NCBI GenBank assembly: GCA_031213475.1
Contig: JARUPZ010000035.1
Coordinates: 5,012,953 to 5,076,952, forward strand
From: Nereocystis luetkeana
Taxonomy: Eukaryota > Sar > Phaeophyceae > Laminariales > Laminariaceae
Reading direction: 5' to 3'
DNA length: 64,000 bases
The translations under genes were made by a program, and so were the position numbers. Shown piece by piece: positions 41,206 to 53,200 of the stretch (position 1 is its first letter; the number at the start of each line of letters is the position of its first letter). Under the pieces are notes generated by a model. The model was not told the DNA's origin and searched no databases. It saw only the letters and a program-made list of their open reading frames with translations.

Positions 41206-44200
41206 TTAAGGTGCTTGGGCTACAGCAATTGGTCTTGCTTCCTCCTGAACCGCTTTCATCACTTCCAGGGCGACCCTGCTTGTGGGGGAAACAACGTTCA
41301 GGTGCGAACACAAGCGTTGAATTGAGCACGGATGGACGGCACATTTTTCGCAGAGAGAGCGCAATATACTTCGTAAACCTGTTTCGAGGAGTAAAATTGA
41401 TGGCCGTACGTACAGCAGGATGACTTCGAGACAACCCGCATGGCTGAAACTTGGTCCGAAGTTAACGAAGGGTGCGTTTCTTCTCGCCAGATTATGGAGT
41501 ACCTATTCATACGAGTGCACTGAGTGTTACCGGAGCACAAAGCCTTTCTTGCCGGGCGTCGCCAACACGAGAGGGGCCATGGGCCAAAACGAATAGCACC
41601 ACTCAAGCGTATGATAGCATTGAGCTGCAGCTTACATTGCCACTAGCGTATCACGATACCACAAATCTGAAGCTAAAGCCCGAGAGCACTGAATACAGAA
41701 AATATCAAATAGTACCCGGCATACGTCAGTAGCGCCCCGAGCAAGGGCAACATCGACTCGTTCTATTTTTCCAAGCAGAGGCGCTGGTCATAGAGGATTG
41801 ATGCTTTCTGAACTGTGGGCAGGTGCGGGGCTGCTACAAGAGCCGGTGGGCAAGAACCGCCGCTCTTTGGACCACCGACCATCATCCGATGTCTGGTGCT
41901 CCTCCTTTTTGAGCTGCCGCGTCAGTAATGGCACACGGTCGGTAAGCTCCAACACGCATGGTCGCACGCGAACTTATCACGGATAGTTCAGTGCTTGCGT
42001 AAATCATCGTCTTGAGTGTATGACACCATACCATCATACACCGCACGATTAAACCATACCCTTTGGTTTTAGTGTTTCGCGTAAATAATCGTTTCGAGCG
42101 TTACACAGCATCGGCCCATCACAGCAGTCTATATGCGAAACACTCAGCACCGTATTCTAAAGTGATAGAATCGAATCATACCACACCCACCGCTTACCTC
42201 TCCCCCGAGTCTAGAGCGGCGTGGACTGTCATGCCGGTCGGGGTGTTCGTGTGTTCCCCCGCGAAAAAGAGCTTGCCGTCCACAGGAGCGGCTGCATCGC
42301 CATGAGTGTGTTCGTCAAATCCGAGGCCGGGATAGCAGTAGCCACCCCGAACGAAAGGCTCATCCGCCCAGTCGTGCACCAAGCCGCCCACGTAGCTTGC
42401 GCTCGGGAGCGCCATCGCTCCAACATCACCACCGCCGTCAATGGTATGACCGTCACCCTCTAATGTTGCCCCTTGCGATTGCTCACGAGGTTTCTCGGTT
42501 TCCCAGTCGCCTTTTCCAGTGCAACCACCGCCCTCAAGCCATTGTCGACCTCGAAACATTTCGTCCAGCTGGGCTAGAGCTTTCTCGAGGGCTTCTTCTG
42601 GAGATAAGGCCGACACCGCATCAGCTGGGGGTCCCGCTGCAAAGCCTACCGCGAGGCAGGTGTACCCCCCCTCCGGTATGTTCGGAAGGTGCCTAAGGGC
42701 AATACCAAGGTGCAGGGTTGAGGCATATTGATGGCGGAAGGAGGTTGTCGTGGTAAGGACGAAGCGTAACGAGTTTGGCAGGGTCGGTGTGAACAGCCCC
42801 TCAAAACTCATGGATGCACATGACAGTAGTGGTCTTTTTATGGCGCCGGTTGCCCGATATAGTGCCTGAGGAACCGCTTGGCACTGCACACGGATGGGAT
42901 GAACCAGTGTGGTAGTGTACGGAGTATATAATGCCGGTTGCCGTTATACTGCCGGTATTGCTGGATGGCGCACACTGGCACTATGGAGGGACTTCTGTAT
43001 CTGGCTTTCCCATGGCAGTCACATGACCGTGACATGTCATGACGGTGACATGTCACGCTAGTGGCCCTAGGACCGCTGTGGCCGCAACAACGGCGGGGCG
43101 AAACGATGGCGAGGACCAAATCGAATGGGTTCCGAACGGTCGATGAAATAAGGTGTTCAGAAGGGTACGTACTGTAGTACATAGATACCTGGTATAGAAG
43201 AGCAGGAGCCAACCAAAAACGTGGCGCATACACACACTCGTACGCGGATTATGCTACGGTGATACCGTGCTTCGTAAGGCACACGCTGAGCGACACGCTG
43301 GGGCACCGCTAAGGAGCGCGCCAAGGCATACGCTAAGGTGCACGCTAAGGTCCACACTAGGGCAGACGGTAAGGCTGAGGGGTGGGGCCCCTTTCGCTGT
43401 AAGAACAGGCGTTTAACCCGTTTAGAACAGCAGTCTCGTATTGGGAACAAACCAGTCAAATAATAAGTAGTTTGACCCCAAAACGGGACCGCAGTCCTAC
43501 AAGGGTCAAGGGCACCATTAGCCATTACCCCGCGTTGACTTTTTTCTTCTTCCTCCTTTGTATCGGTGTTCCCTAAAACCCGCGCTGTTAAGTGCGCGTT
43601 CACCGACGTGTAATCATGTCGTAATGGAGCGCAACCCATGCAGAACACAGAACTGCTACTGCTGGATGAGAGTAAAGGGCAACTGACCGAGGTTAGGGTT
43701 AGGGTCTAAAAAAGCGAGGGTACTCATCTCTTGGCTCATCCCCTGTTTTTCCTATTCGCAGTTGCCATCCAAGCACCAAGTCACCCCCTTTCCCGGTATT
43801 TCAAAATCCTGGAACCTGGGCCTTTTCAGGATTTTCCGTTGGATGTCATATCAACGGTTCTCTCTCTTCAGGCTTTGGCATTCCGGCGTACCTGAACCAG
43901 AACTCTGGGATGAAGCTCTCCGAGCAGATGCACCCGTGTAGCAGTGGTGGTAGAGCCGCTCGGTCGAACTTCAATATCACTTTTACGATATTACACATTT
44001 TCATGCGCCGGAAGGCCGCCAGCTTCGACTTGGGGAGAGATGGCCAAAACTTAACATCCTGCGCACCCGATGCCAGATGCAAAACAAAATCACGGGTCGC
44101 GCATCGAGAGGCACGAACCAGATGCAAAACAAAACCATGGGTTGCGTCGAGTGGCACAAGCGAGATGCAGGCGCGAGGCAGGGAAGACAGCCACCTCATC

Positions 44201-47200
44201 CAGAGTTTCACCTATTAATAGAGCAAAAGAGGGTTTGGCTGCGTACCGCCATCGGTCGAGGAACGCGGACGCAAATTTATATATAAAACCCCACGAAGTT
44301 GCCTCGAGCATGCATAGATGGAGTGCGTTGAGAACCCAGTCCTTCGATTGGGTCCGTAGTATAATGGCAAACAAAAAAGTGTCTGCTAAAAGCGCCACAG
44401 CGATGCATGAACAATCGCGTGGTTCATGAGTACACTGCTCCCTACTCCATGGTACCGCCTGCGTGGTTTTACGAATCGCCGTTCAACCTTTTGACCACTC
44501 CAAAAATGACCTCACACTAATTCCAAGTTGTTTATCCCCAAAAACTCCAAACTTGACCCCCCACACTAATCCCAAGTAGTTTGTCGTCACAAACGTGCTC
44601 CACACTTCCAAGTAGTTTGCCCCGTACAAAGAGGCAACCCAAAAATGACCACACTGATGCCAACTAGTCGAGTTTCCAAAAACGTGCTCCAAGAACGACC
44701 CCACGCTACATTCCAGGTGTTTGTTTTTCCCCAAGAATGTGGGTGCAGTACTAAATGGGTTAAGGCAGGTATTACATAGTATTGTTGCTTCCTCTCACCC
44801 CATCGGTCAGGACCGAGAGCGGCAGCGTGCTCACAACGTGCGTGCCCCTTTCCACTCGACCATCCCTGCACGTCACAGTCACACCTCCTTCTTGGGCGTA
44901 CTTTATGTCCGCCACGGGCCAAGCAGTCTGAGTGCAACTGCTCGTGAAGAAAAATAAACGAGATACAAGAACAAAACACAGCAGGAAGAGAAATACACGA
45001 GAAGGTCCACACGCCAATCGATCAGTCTGAGGTGTACCTTCCCGTCTAGAGGGCGAAGAAAGCACAGCGCAAAGAGGAAAAAAGCGCAAGGTCGTCTGGT
45101 TTCGCCACGGGCCAAGCAGTCAGCCTGAGCACTCTGAGCGCAGGTGCTCGCGATAGCAAAGAGCGACTGTTTCAAGCACGGCACAAAGAGCTAAGGATTA
45201 GGTCACTCATTTCCGCCACGGGCAAACGAGTGTAAGTGCAACTGCTCGCTGTAACAGCAAATAGACTAACGCCCAGCAGAAAGGGCAAACGAGGAGCTTG
45301 ATGGTCATTTCCAGAATTTCCTGCGCTGTGACCCAAGGCATGCAGTGTGCGTCGGCGAACCTCGCGCATCACGTATACCCGGTATCTGCGAAGAGCTCTC
45401 TCTATTGTCAACCGTAACGATGATGAGCAGATGTCAGGGTCAGCGTTAGGTGCGGACACGACAAAAAGAGCGGTTCAGTCACCAAGTCATCACCTAGTGT
45501 ACCTTTTTTTTTCGTATAGTTCATCCAGCCAGATCATCACATGCGAGCAAAATACTTCGACAACTGATGATAGGCAACGACCGCACCCAGAAAGGTGGTA
45601 GTACCGTACTAGAACGTTTCAACCGCCACGGGGGGCCATATTAAATAGGACCTACGGTACACACGAAAACCTTTACATTTCCCTATTTTTACCAACATTA
45701 TTTGGTCCTATTTACCATGGTCCCCCGTAATAGTATACTGTTATAGTAGTTAGGAGCGCTGCTGCCGTAGGAGGGGGAACGTTGTCAAAACCTTGTCAGA
45801 AGCACCAGAAGCATCAGAAGCACGAGTGCCTGTCGTCACAACGTGAGCCTTCAGAAAAAAATGGACACGTCGCAACACGATACGTAGAGATAAACAATTC
45901 CACAGCACCCGACCTACTGTTCATACAGGTCGCAACACGAGACCAGCATTTGCACAGCCCCTGACCTTTCTAATCCAGCGCTCAGCTCGTCCACCACCCT
46001 TCCCAAGGAATCCTGTGCATAGCGGAACGCGCGGGATCGTATAATCGGTACGGCAGCAGCGTTTGGGTGTGTTATTGGCATCGACATTATGCGCGCACTA
46101 CTAATATTTCGTACCACCGCATGTAGTATCTTTCCCTCACGTGACGGGTATACGGTGCACGTGGAAACGTTGCGCTTGTCTTTTCCTTCCATTGGAATGT
46201 TTTTTTGTTTTAGCCTATTTTGTCAGCTTAGATTCTGGAAAACGAGTTAACATGAGAACGTCATCATCATCATTGTCATCATCACCACCACCATCACCAT
46301 GATCATTACCATCGTGTATACCAGGTGTGAGTTTGTTTTCTTCGATCGGGAAGCCTGTTTTTGTGACCCAAGGGGCTACATTAAGCGGAACCGAGGTAAT
46401 TTGAGAACATCATCATGTGCAACACCAACATTCTACGTCATCAACATTTGCAACATGCGATGGGTGGGTAAATGAGCGTACACAGAACAGTAAAAATAAA
46501 CATAGCAATCGAGCTGTCCTCCTCCGCCTGATTGGAACTACTTAAAAAATATCTCTCTCTGAGCGTGCTCGGTTGGTACATCCCTGGCCTCTCAGAGCTC
46601 CCACTTCGACAACGCCTCCTTCGCTTACTTGCCGGACCTTTCCAGCGGTTCTTTGTTTTCTCTAGTTTTTCGCACTGTTAGTTCTTTATTTCTTCTTTCG
46701 TTCCGTGCGCGTGCATGTACTCAGAGCACCGCACTGCGGGAGAGCCCGGCGCCGTCGCGGGTGTCAGCGGGTGCTGGCGGGTAGAGCATTGTTTGCAAGG
46801 AGCGCGGTCGCCGTTTTCGTGCCTAGGCGTTGCGTGTGCCTCGAGACACGAGGGAAGCATGAACGGGGTCTCTCTGTTCTCTATCTGTGGGATTGGATAG
46901 ACTATGTAAGAGTCTATAAGGGTCGTTCGGGATTGCAAGATAACAACCCAGCGGTGCTTATTTTTGCGACCAAGCTGAGGTTCGCAGAGAGAGCTACGCA
47001 GTCTGAGCACCCACGTTGTCCAGGTGGCGAACGAGGGCCACGGTGAGCACCGGGCTTCACGCGAGGCGGGCGACGGGGATCACTGTGGCACAGAGGGAGG
47101 AAAGCTTTTCCCGGAACGAATCGGTGACGAAGTGGTCACGAGAGGGGCGGGCGGCGTACGAGGCTCACAGAGAAGATCTGCCGTTCGATTTTTTTCTTCT

Positions 47201-50200
47201 TTGACCGGTTCAAGGTGTTCCATTTAGGCCGAAAAGTATTGCATGAGAGGGGACGGTGATTTTTTTTTTCCTTCCATATTTTTCGGTTTCATTTTCATTG
47301 TCTTTGCGGTGCTGCTGTTCCGTGCCGTGCTTTCTCTTTCGTACATAGAACACATCAAAAGAAGAAAATAAGTACCCCACCTGGGGTATGTAAGCACGTA
47401 CGGCATGCGGTGTTCGGGTTGATTTCCTGGATGGAGCATGGAGCTCTTGGCATTTGCAAATCGCCTGTTTGCACCTAATTGTTCGGGCCGTCTACTCCGT
47501 TCTCTTCTTCTTCCTCGTGAGCGAGCGTAGCGGGAGGAACCGCCCGCGAAGCAAAGCGCTTGTATATATATACCCATCCGCATGCGATGATGGCCAAAAA
47601 CATGACGTTTCAATATTTCGAAGGCGTGTTTTGGTAGGGCGCGTACTTTTGGCTAGTCATACCCGGCGGGTAACCTCGTTTTTTCCCCTCTCTCTGTATT
47701 ACTGGCGTGTGTATGTCGTGCTTTCCGCATCCAAGCACAATGTCATGGCATTGCGTTGCCTACTTCTGCATCACAATGTACCTGGTAGTGTAGTATCTCC
47801 TGGCTTGAGACCGTAGAGGTTGCCTCTCTCATAGGATGAAGTGTCGGCACGAACACTGGGTGTGCCGAATGTCGACGGGTAGAAATGACGCTTTAACGTG
47901 CAGATAAAACCCACACACAGCTACCCGGGTATGACGTATGCTCACAATTTACCCGCACGCAGTCCATCCATGGTTACCTTAAGTACGAAGGTGCGATCAC
48001 CATCAACTTCCCATTTGTGGTGCAAGAAGCACGTTCCGCGCAGGCCAGTATCTTCCAAAGCAGCCCCCACGGTATTCGCATACCCCGCAATGGCCACGCC
48101 CATCATCGCCTCCCCCACGCCGGCGCCCACGAGGCCATCGCGCAGGGACAGCGGCGGACATTCGGGTGATCGTTTCGTGGACGAGGAGCTCGTTTCCAGT
48201 GCCATGTCCGGCCATAAGCCCCCCAAGCTGTCGAAATAGTTGTTGAGGTGAACAAAGTCGGGATCCTGAGCGTTAGGGTGGCGATCAAAAACGAAGTAAT
48301 GATGCCGTTCAGAAAATGTGAGTACGCGTCAAGCGTAGGTACGAGTGAGCGGGGACGGAGAAGCGTTTCGCTATGTTCGGGCTCGAAGCGGAGGAATGTT
48401 GCAGTAGGCATCACAACCATGTCTCGCGATCGAAACAAAACAAAACAAAATGGGTCCCCAGGTGCCCGCAGGACGAGTCGAGCAAAGAAGCAGCGACAGG
48501 AAAATTGAATGACACGAAGTCGGTACAAAATGCGTACCAGGTACATACGTGAGCTGTGAGTTCGGCCGATTTAGTAGTCGATACTTGGGCTTAGCAAGCC
48601 AAAATAATAAGAGCGATACTCGTACATCGGCCGCGCGTTTTCTATATTCCTCGTTAGTGTAAGAAGCGTACTCTAGGCCTATATATCCCAGTAGCGAAAC
48701 GGTTCGTTTGCAGTCGATGGTGAGGACGGTTTTGCTATGATATTGACATTTGGCATCACAACAATGGTCGAAAACAAAAACGGGCCGATCCCTCATTCGC
48801 CGCAGAATAGCTGCACACGCTTCACACGTAGTACAGATCAGATCATATCAGTTCAGATGAACCCCTGTGTCATGATCTAGATCTTTTGGCGCAGAGGTCC
48901 CCCTGATTGATATTACGGGGGACCATATTGACTAGGACCTACGGTACATAAAATACCTCCATATTTCGCTATTTTTACTGACAATATTTGGGCCTATTTA
49001 CTATGGTCCCCCGAAATACTATCTGCGGCAACGACAGTAGATCATGTCTGCCCGGTGGTGGGATTTGTATGATCTGTATGACCCGGCTCTTAAAAAACAA
49101 AAATGCTATATTTAGGGTGGGATCTGTACGATACGGGTCTTGCAGAACGTCTATACAATGATGTGAAACGCAGGTCCTATCTAATCTATCTGTACATGAT
49201 CTAGCTCAGTCCGAAAGTGTGAAACTGCTGGTCACCGGAACGGCCTCGCTCGCGGGATCTTCCCCGAAATTGCTATTAATAGTTCCAAAGTTCCCTGTGT
49301 TATTTCTACAGGCCTTGAAAACGATCGTTCCCAGGGGAGCGGATAGTGCCGCACCTCGCCCAGATACCGTACGTAGCTACTCTAAAGCACCAGGTATGTA
49401 ATATGTGCTATCAGACACAAATAACCGTACGTAGCTACTCTAAAGTACCAGGTATGTAATAGGTGCTATCAAACACAAATAACAGCATCGGCAAAAGCAG
49501 CGCAAATCCTAATCGTCCACAGGCAGAAGTAAGTCGATAGCAAGAGTAAGATTGTTCGCAACGCCACTGTAAGCTGTTTTTTTCTTTTATTTATCTGCTC
49601 TAGAAAACGTGCCGGCAGAAATAAGTGATTGCCCACACATATCCTCCTTGCCGTAATTGTTTGCAAGCGCAAGCTGAAAACTGACAAGGTAGATATTGCA
49701 GGGCTTTCGCGGGTCAGGTCGAACCTCACGGGTCGGGTCGGGTCGGGCCGGGTCAGCAGACCCGACCCGACCTGCGAATTTTTTTAGGTATGTTGACTTG
49801 ACCCGACCCGACCCGCGAGATTTCGAAAGCCTCTTGACCCGACCCGACCCGACCCGTGAGATTTGAATATCTCTTGACCCGACCCGACCCGACCCGCGAG
49901 ATTTCGAAACCTCCTGACCCGACCCGACCCGACCCGCCACTTTCCGACTGACCCGTGAGACACGGGTTTCATGCGGGTCGGGTCACCTTGACCCGCGAGA
50001 CCATTTATCTTGACCCGAAGGTTCGACCCGCGGATCTGGCCCGTAGGTGGGCACTTCAAAAACAATTTAATGTTCATTTTAGTGCCCCGAAGCGATATAT
50101 GACCTGGCTGTAGTGGGTATGAATGGACGCGAGCATGCGTTTATGAATTTGGCGGTGTTCTAATGTCTGAATATGATACCAAAGGGGTGTTATGGAGTAT

Positions 50201-53200
50201 TGGTACGAGAGAAGCCTTTGGGTAAGAGAGCGGGAAGTTATTCAAGCGTCGGGTCCGCGAGCCGAATGCGCGGGTCCGACCCGCGGGTCAGCAAAGAACA
50301 ACTCGCGGGTCATGCTGGCCCGACCCGCGAGTGACCCGCTTCTCGCCGGTCATGACCTGACCCGACCCGTTAGCTTTTCATCGCCTCTTGACCCGACCCG
50401 AACCGACCCGTGAGATTTGAAAAACTCTTGACCCGACCTGACCCGACCCGCGAGCTTTGAAAAATTATTGACCCGACCCGACCCGACCCGTGAGATTTTG
50501 AACGCTTCCTGACCCGACCCGACCCGACCCGACCCGACCCGTGACATTTTGAATATCAAGTGACCCGACCCGCGGGTCGGGTCATTACCCGCGAAAAGCC
50601 CTGAAATATTGCCACAGACAGCAAGTAGTCGCCTAGTACGAGTATATACGTATGGTTATGTTTGTGTTTTTTTCGTTTTTTTTCCAACTTTTCTCTTCGT
50701 ACCGGCGCTATACGATAAATTTGTACGTACGGCTCCCGAATCAGGGCAGGCAGTTGATCGGCCGACGACGGCGTATCCATAAATACGATACTCATACACA
50801 AAAAAACGCGGCAGTGGATAGGAAAATCAGCACAGCAGGAACTAAAAAAGGAAAGAAAAAAGAAGCGAACGAAAAAACAAAATATCAAAAAGCCTTACCG
50901 CCGGAAATGCACGTCAGGGTTCCGCGATTATTTCCGCCCTCTGTCAGGGTATGCTGCACGAAAGTATTTTCATGTACAAACCCAAGCGTACCGCAGCACA
51001 CGTGTGATGAGATGATAGGAAATCACATCCACCCCCTCAGACGACGATCCTTCCATATCATGGGACAGGTTTTTCTCCGAGACACGCGAAGCACACGCAA
51101 CCAGGACGCTGACTTCGGAAGCCACGATCTCGTCAAGGGCTTTCCGTAGACGCATCTCTTGGCGTCTTCACTCGGCACCGTTGTCATCAATGGCATTAAA
51201 ACGAGCTACCAGCATACCATCACTGCTACCACTACAGCAGTATCAGTAGCATGAAATTCGGCTGTGGGTGTGTGGTGTGTTATCTTGCGCGTTTCACAGT
51301 ACAGCTGCTGTAGCATACAAATGGCGCGAAACACGTGTGATATGATAACACCCCCCCCCCCCTATGCCCCCCCTATATTTTATAGATACACCTGGTACAT
51401 ATAATATATACCAGTATATATATATATAGGCTGGGTTGGCGTCGGTTGGCGACGACGCTGTAAAACACGCCTCTCACTGCGTGAGCTAGACAGCCAGGGT
51501 GGCGTTTTTTTTTTTTTTTTTTTTTTTTTGCGGTTACCACGCCTGGTGGTCAAGTTAGATCCTTTTTGTGCGGGGAGAACCTTTACTCCGCACAAGGGGG
51601 ATGATCGTATCACGTACCAGGTAGTGTGTATATGGTGAGGCACCCACAAGGCAGATACATAGTAAACCCATTGCTGTCTCTGGAAGTGCCCACACCAGAA
51701 ATTAAATAAATTAATTGATGCTGTCATCTATATGCAAGAAAAGCCGCCTCTCAAGCGGTTTTCAGTAGGATGCAGCTTACCCTTCATGCGACTCGCCGGA
51801 CACCTCACGGCGCTTCGCGCTTGGTGCAAGCAATGTCTACCTGGTCGGTGAAACCCGACGTGCTCCGTCCCGGCATTGTAGGAATGCGACGGTCTATGGC
51901 CATACGACTACGGCCATGCATGATAATGAGTACACACCCCCCCTTATGGTCATACGACTACGGCCAAGCATGAAATCGAGTACATCTCTCCTATTATCGA
52001 GTACCCCCCCCCCCCCTCCCCCCGCGGACGCAAACACCGCGAGGTGCGTCTGTGGAAAGTTCACGACGAGACCTTTCCAAATCTGCTATTTTCGTTGTGT
52101 GTGCGTTCCCCTATACCAGTACTGTTTTGGAGGAAACCCGGCCCCAAATTCAGCCCAGAGGGCGTGCGGTCTTGCGTGTTATGCGGATTAGCCAACCCCA
52201 GCCTTGACCCTGACCCAAGCCTGATGAACCGATCTACAATACTATGCATAGGGTTATCCATGGTTATTCATACAACCGTACGTAGTCCTCTTCGTCTCGT
52301 AAACAGCCGGTGCTCGAATACAGCGGGGTACGTACTTTGTCCCTTCTAGAACCGCAGTCCCGTTTGGGGGACAAACCCGTCAAATTATAAGTAGTTTGTC
52401 CCCAAAACGGGACTGCAGTCCTACGAGTGAAAGGTTTAAGAGCATCGATTTTATCTTATCTTTATTTTTCGGGGAGATGAGACCAAGTAAATTGGCGTGT
52501 CGAAAGCACAAAAACTACTCGGAATTAGTATGGGCAGTAAGTATAGTCAATATTAAACCATACCAGTATCAAAGACAAGGCTACAACAGACACGAGGCTT
52601 TGTGATGGCGTAGTCTTCAAATGGGTGAAATAGTAATACATACGCACTCTTTTAACTGTTCCAAAACGTACCTTGGAGTTCATCGCCAGCAGGCGTTTCT
52701 CGCCCCCCAAATAGAACAGGCCGAACCCGTCGTTTGTGTCGGCGGCTATCGGCCCCCCGTCACCTTGGGCGAGGGAAATTAGCTCTTCCATGTCCCAGCC
52801 CTTTTCCTTGGCGAGTCGATACAGCGACGTCTCATCGCCGTGGATTAGCTCCGCTCCTAGGTCAACCTGGGGCGGAACGTCGACGTCGGTGAGGGTCACA
52901 ATGTTTGATGATTAATTCGTGGGATTATTTCTTCTTCTCCAACATGATATTCATGACGTCCTCTTACCACGTTTTGCACCGCTATACAAAAAACTAAATT
53001 TGACGATCATTCCAAGCAATACTACTGTAAGTACCAGGTATGATATGTTTGCGCTGCGGGAGGGCAGTCCTTAAGGACTCCTTAAGGACTCCTTAAGGCC
53101 CAAACGGACGTAGACGGGTTAATAACGCCTTCGTCTTGTCTACGTAACGGCCTACCTTCTGATGCTGAAGGAGAAGCCTTGCCGGAGACAACGTTTTTGC

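Noticed and set aside
43692-43706. Interstitial telomere (TTAGGG-like repeats, also near 60694)
   Set aside because: Only about two and a half units; too short to be more than chance or a tiny relic.
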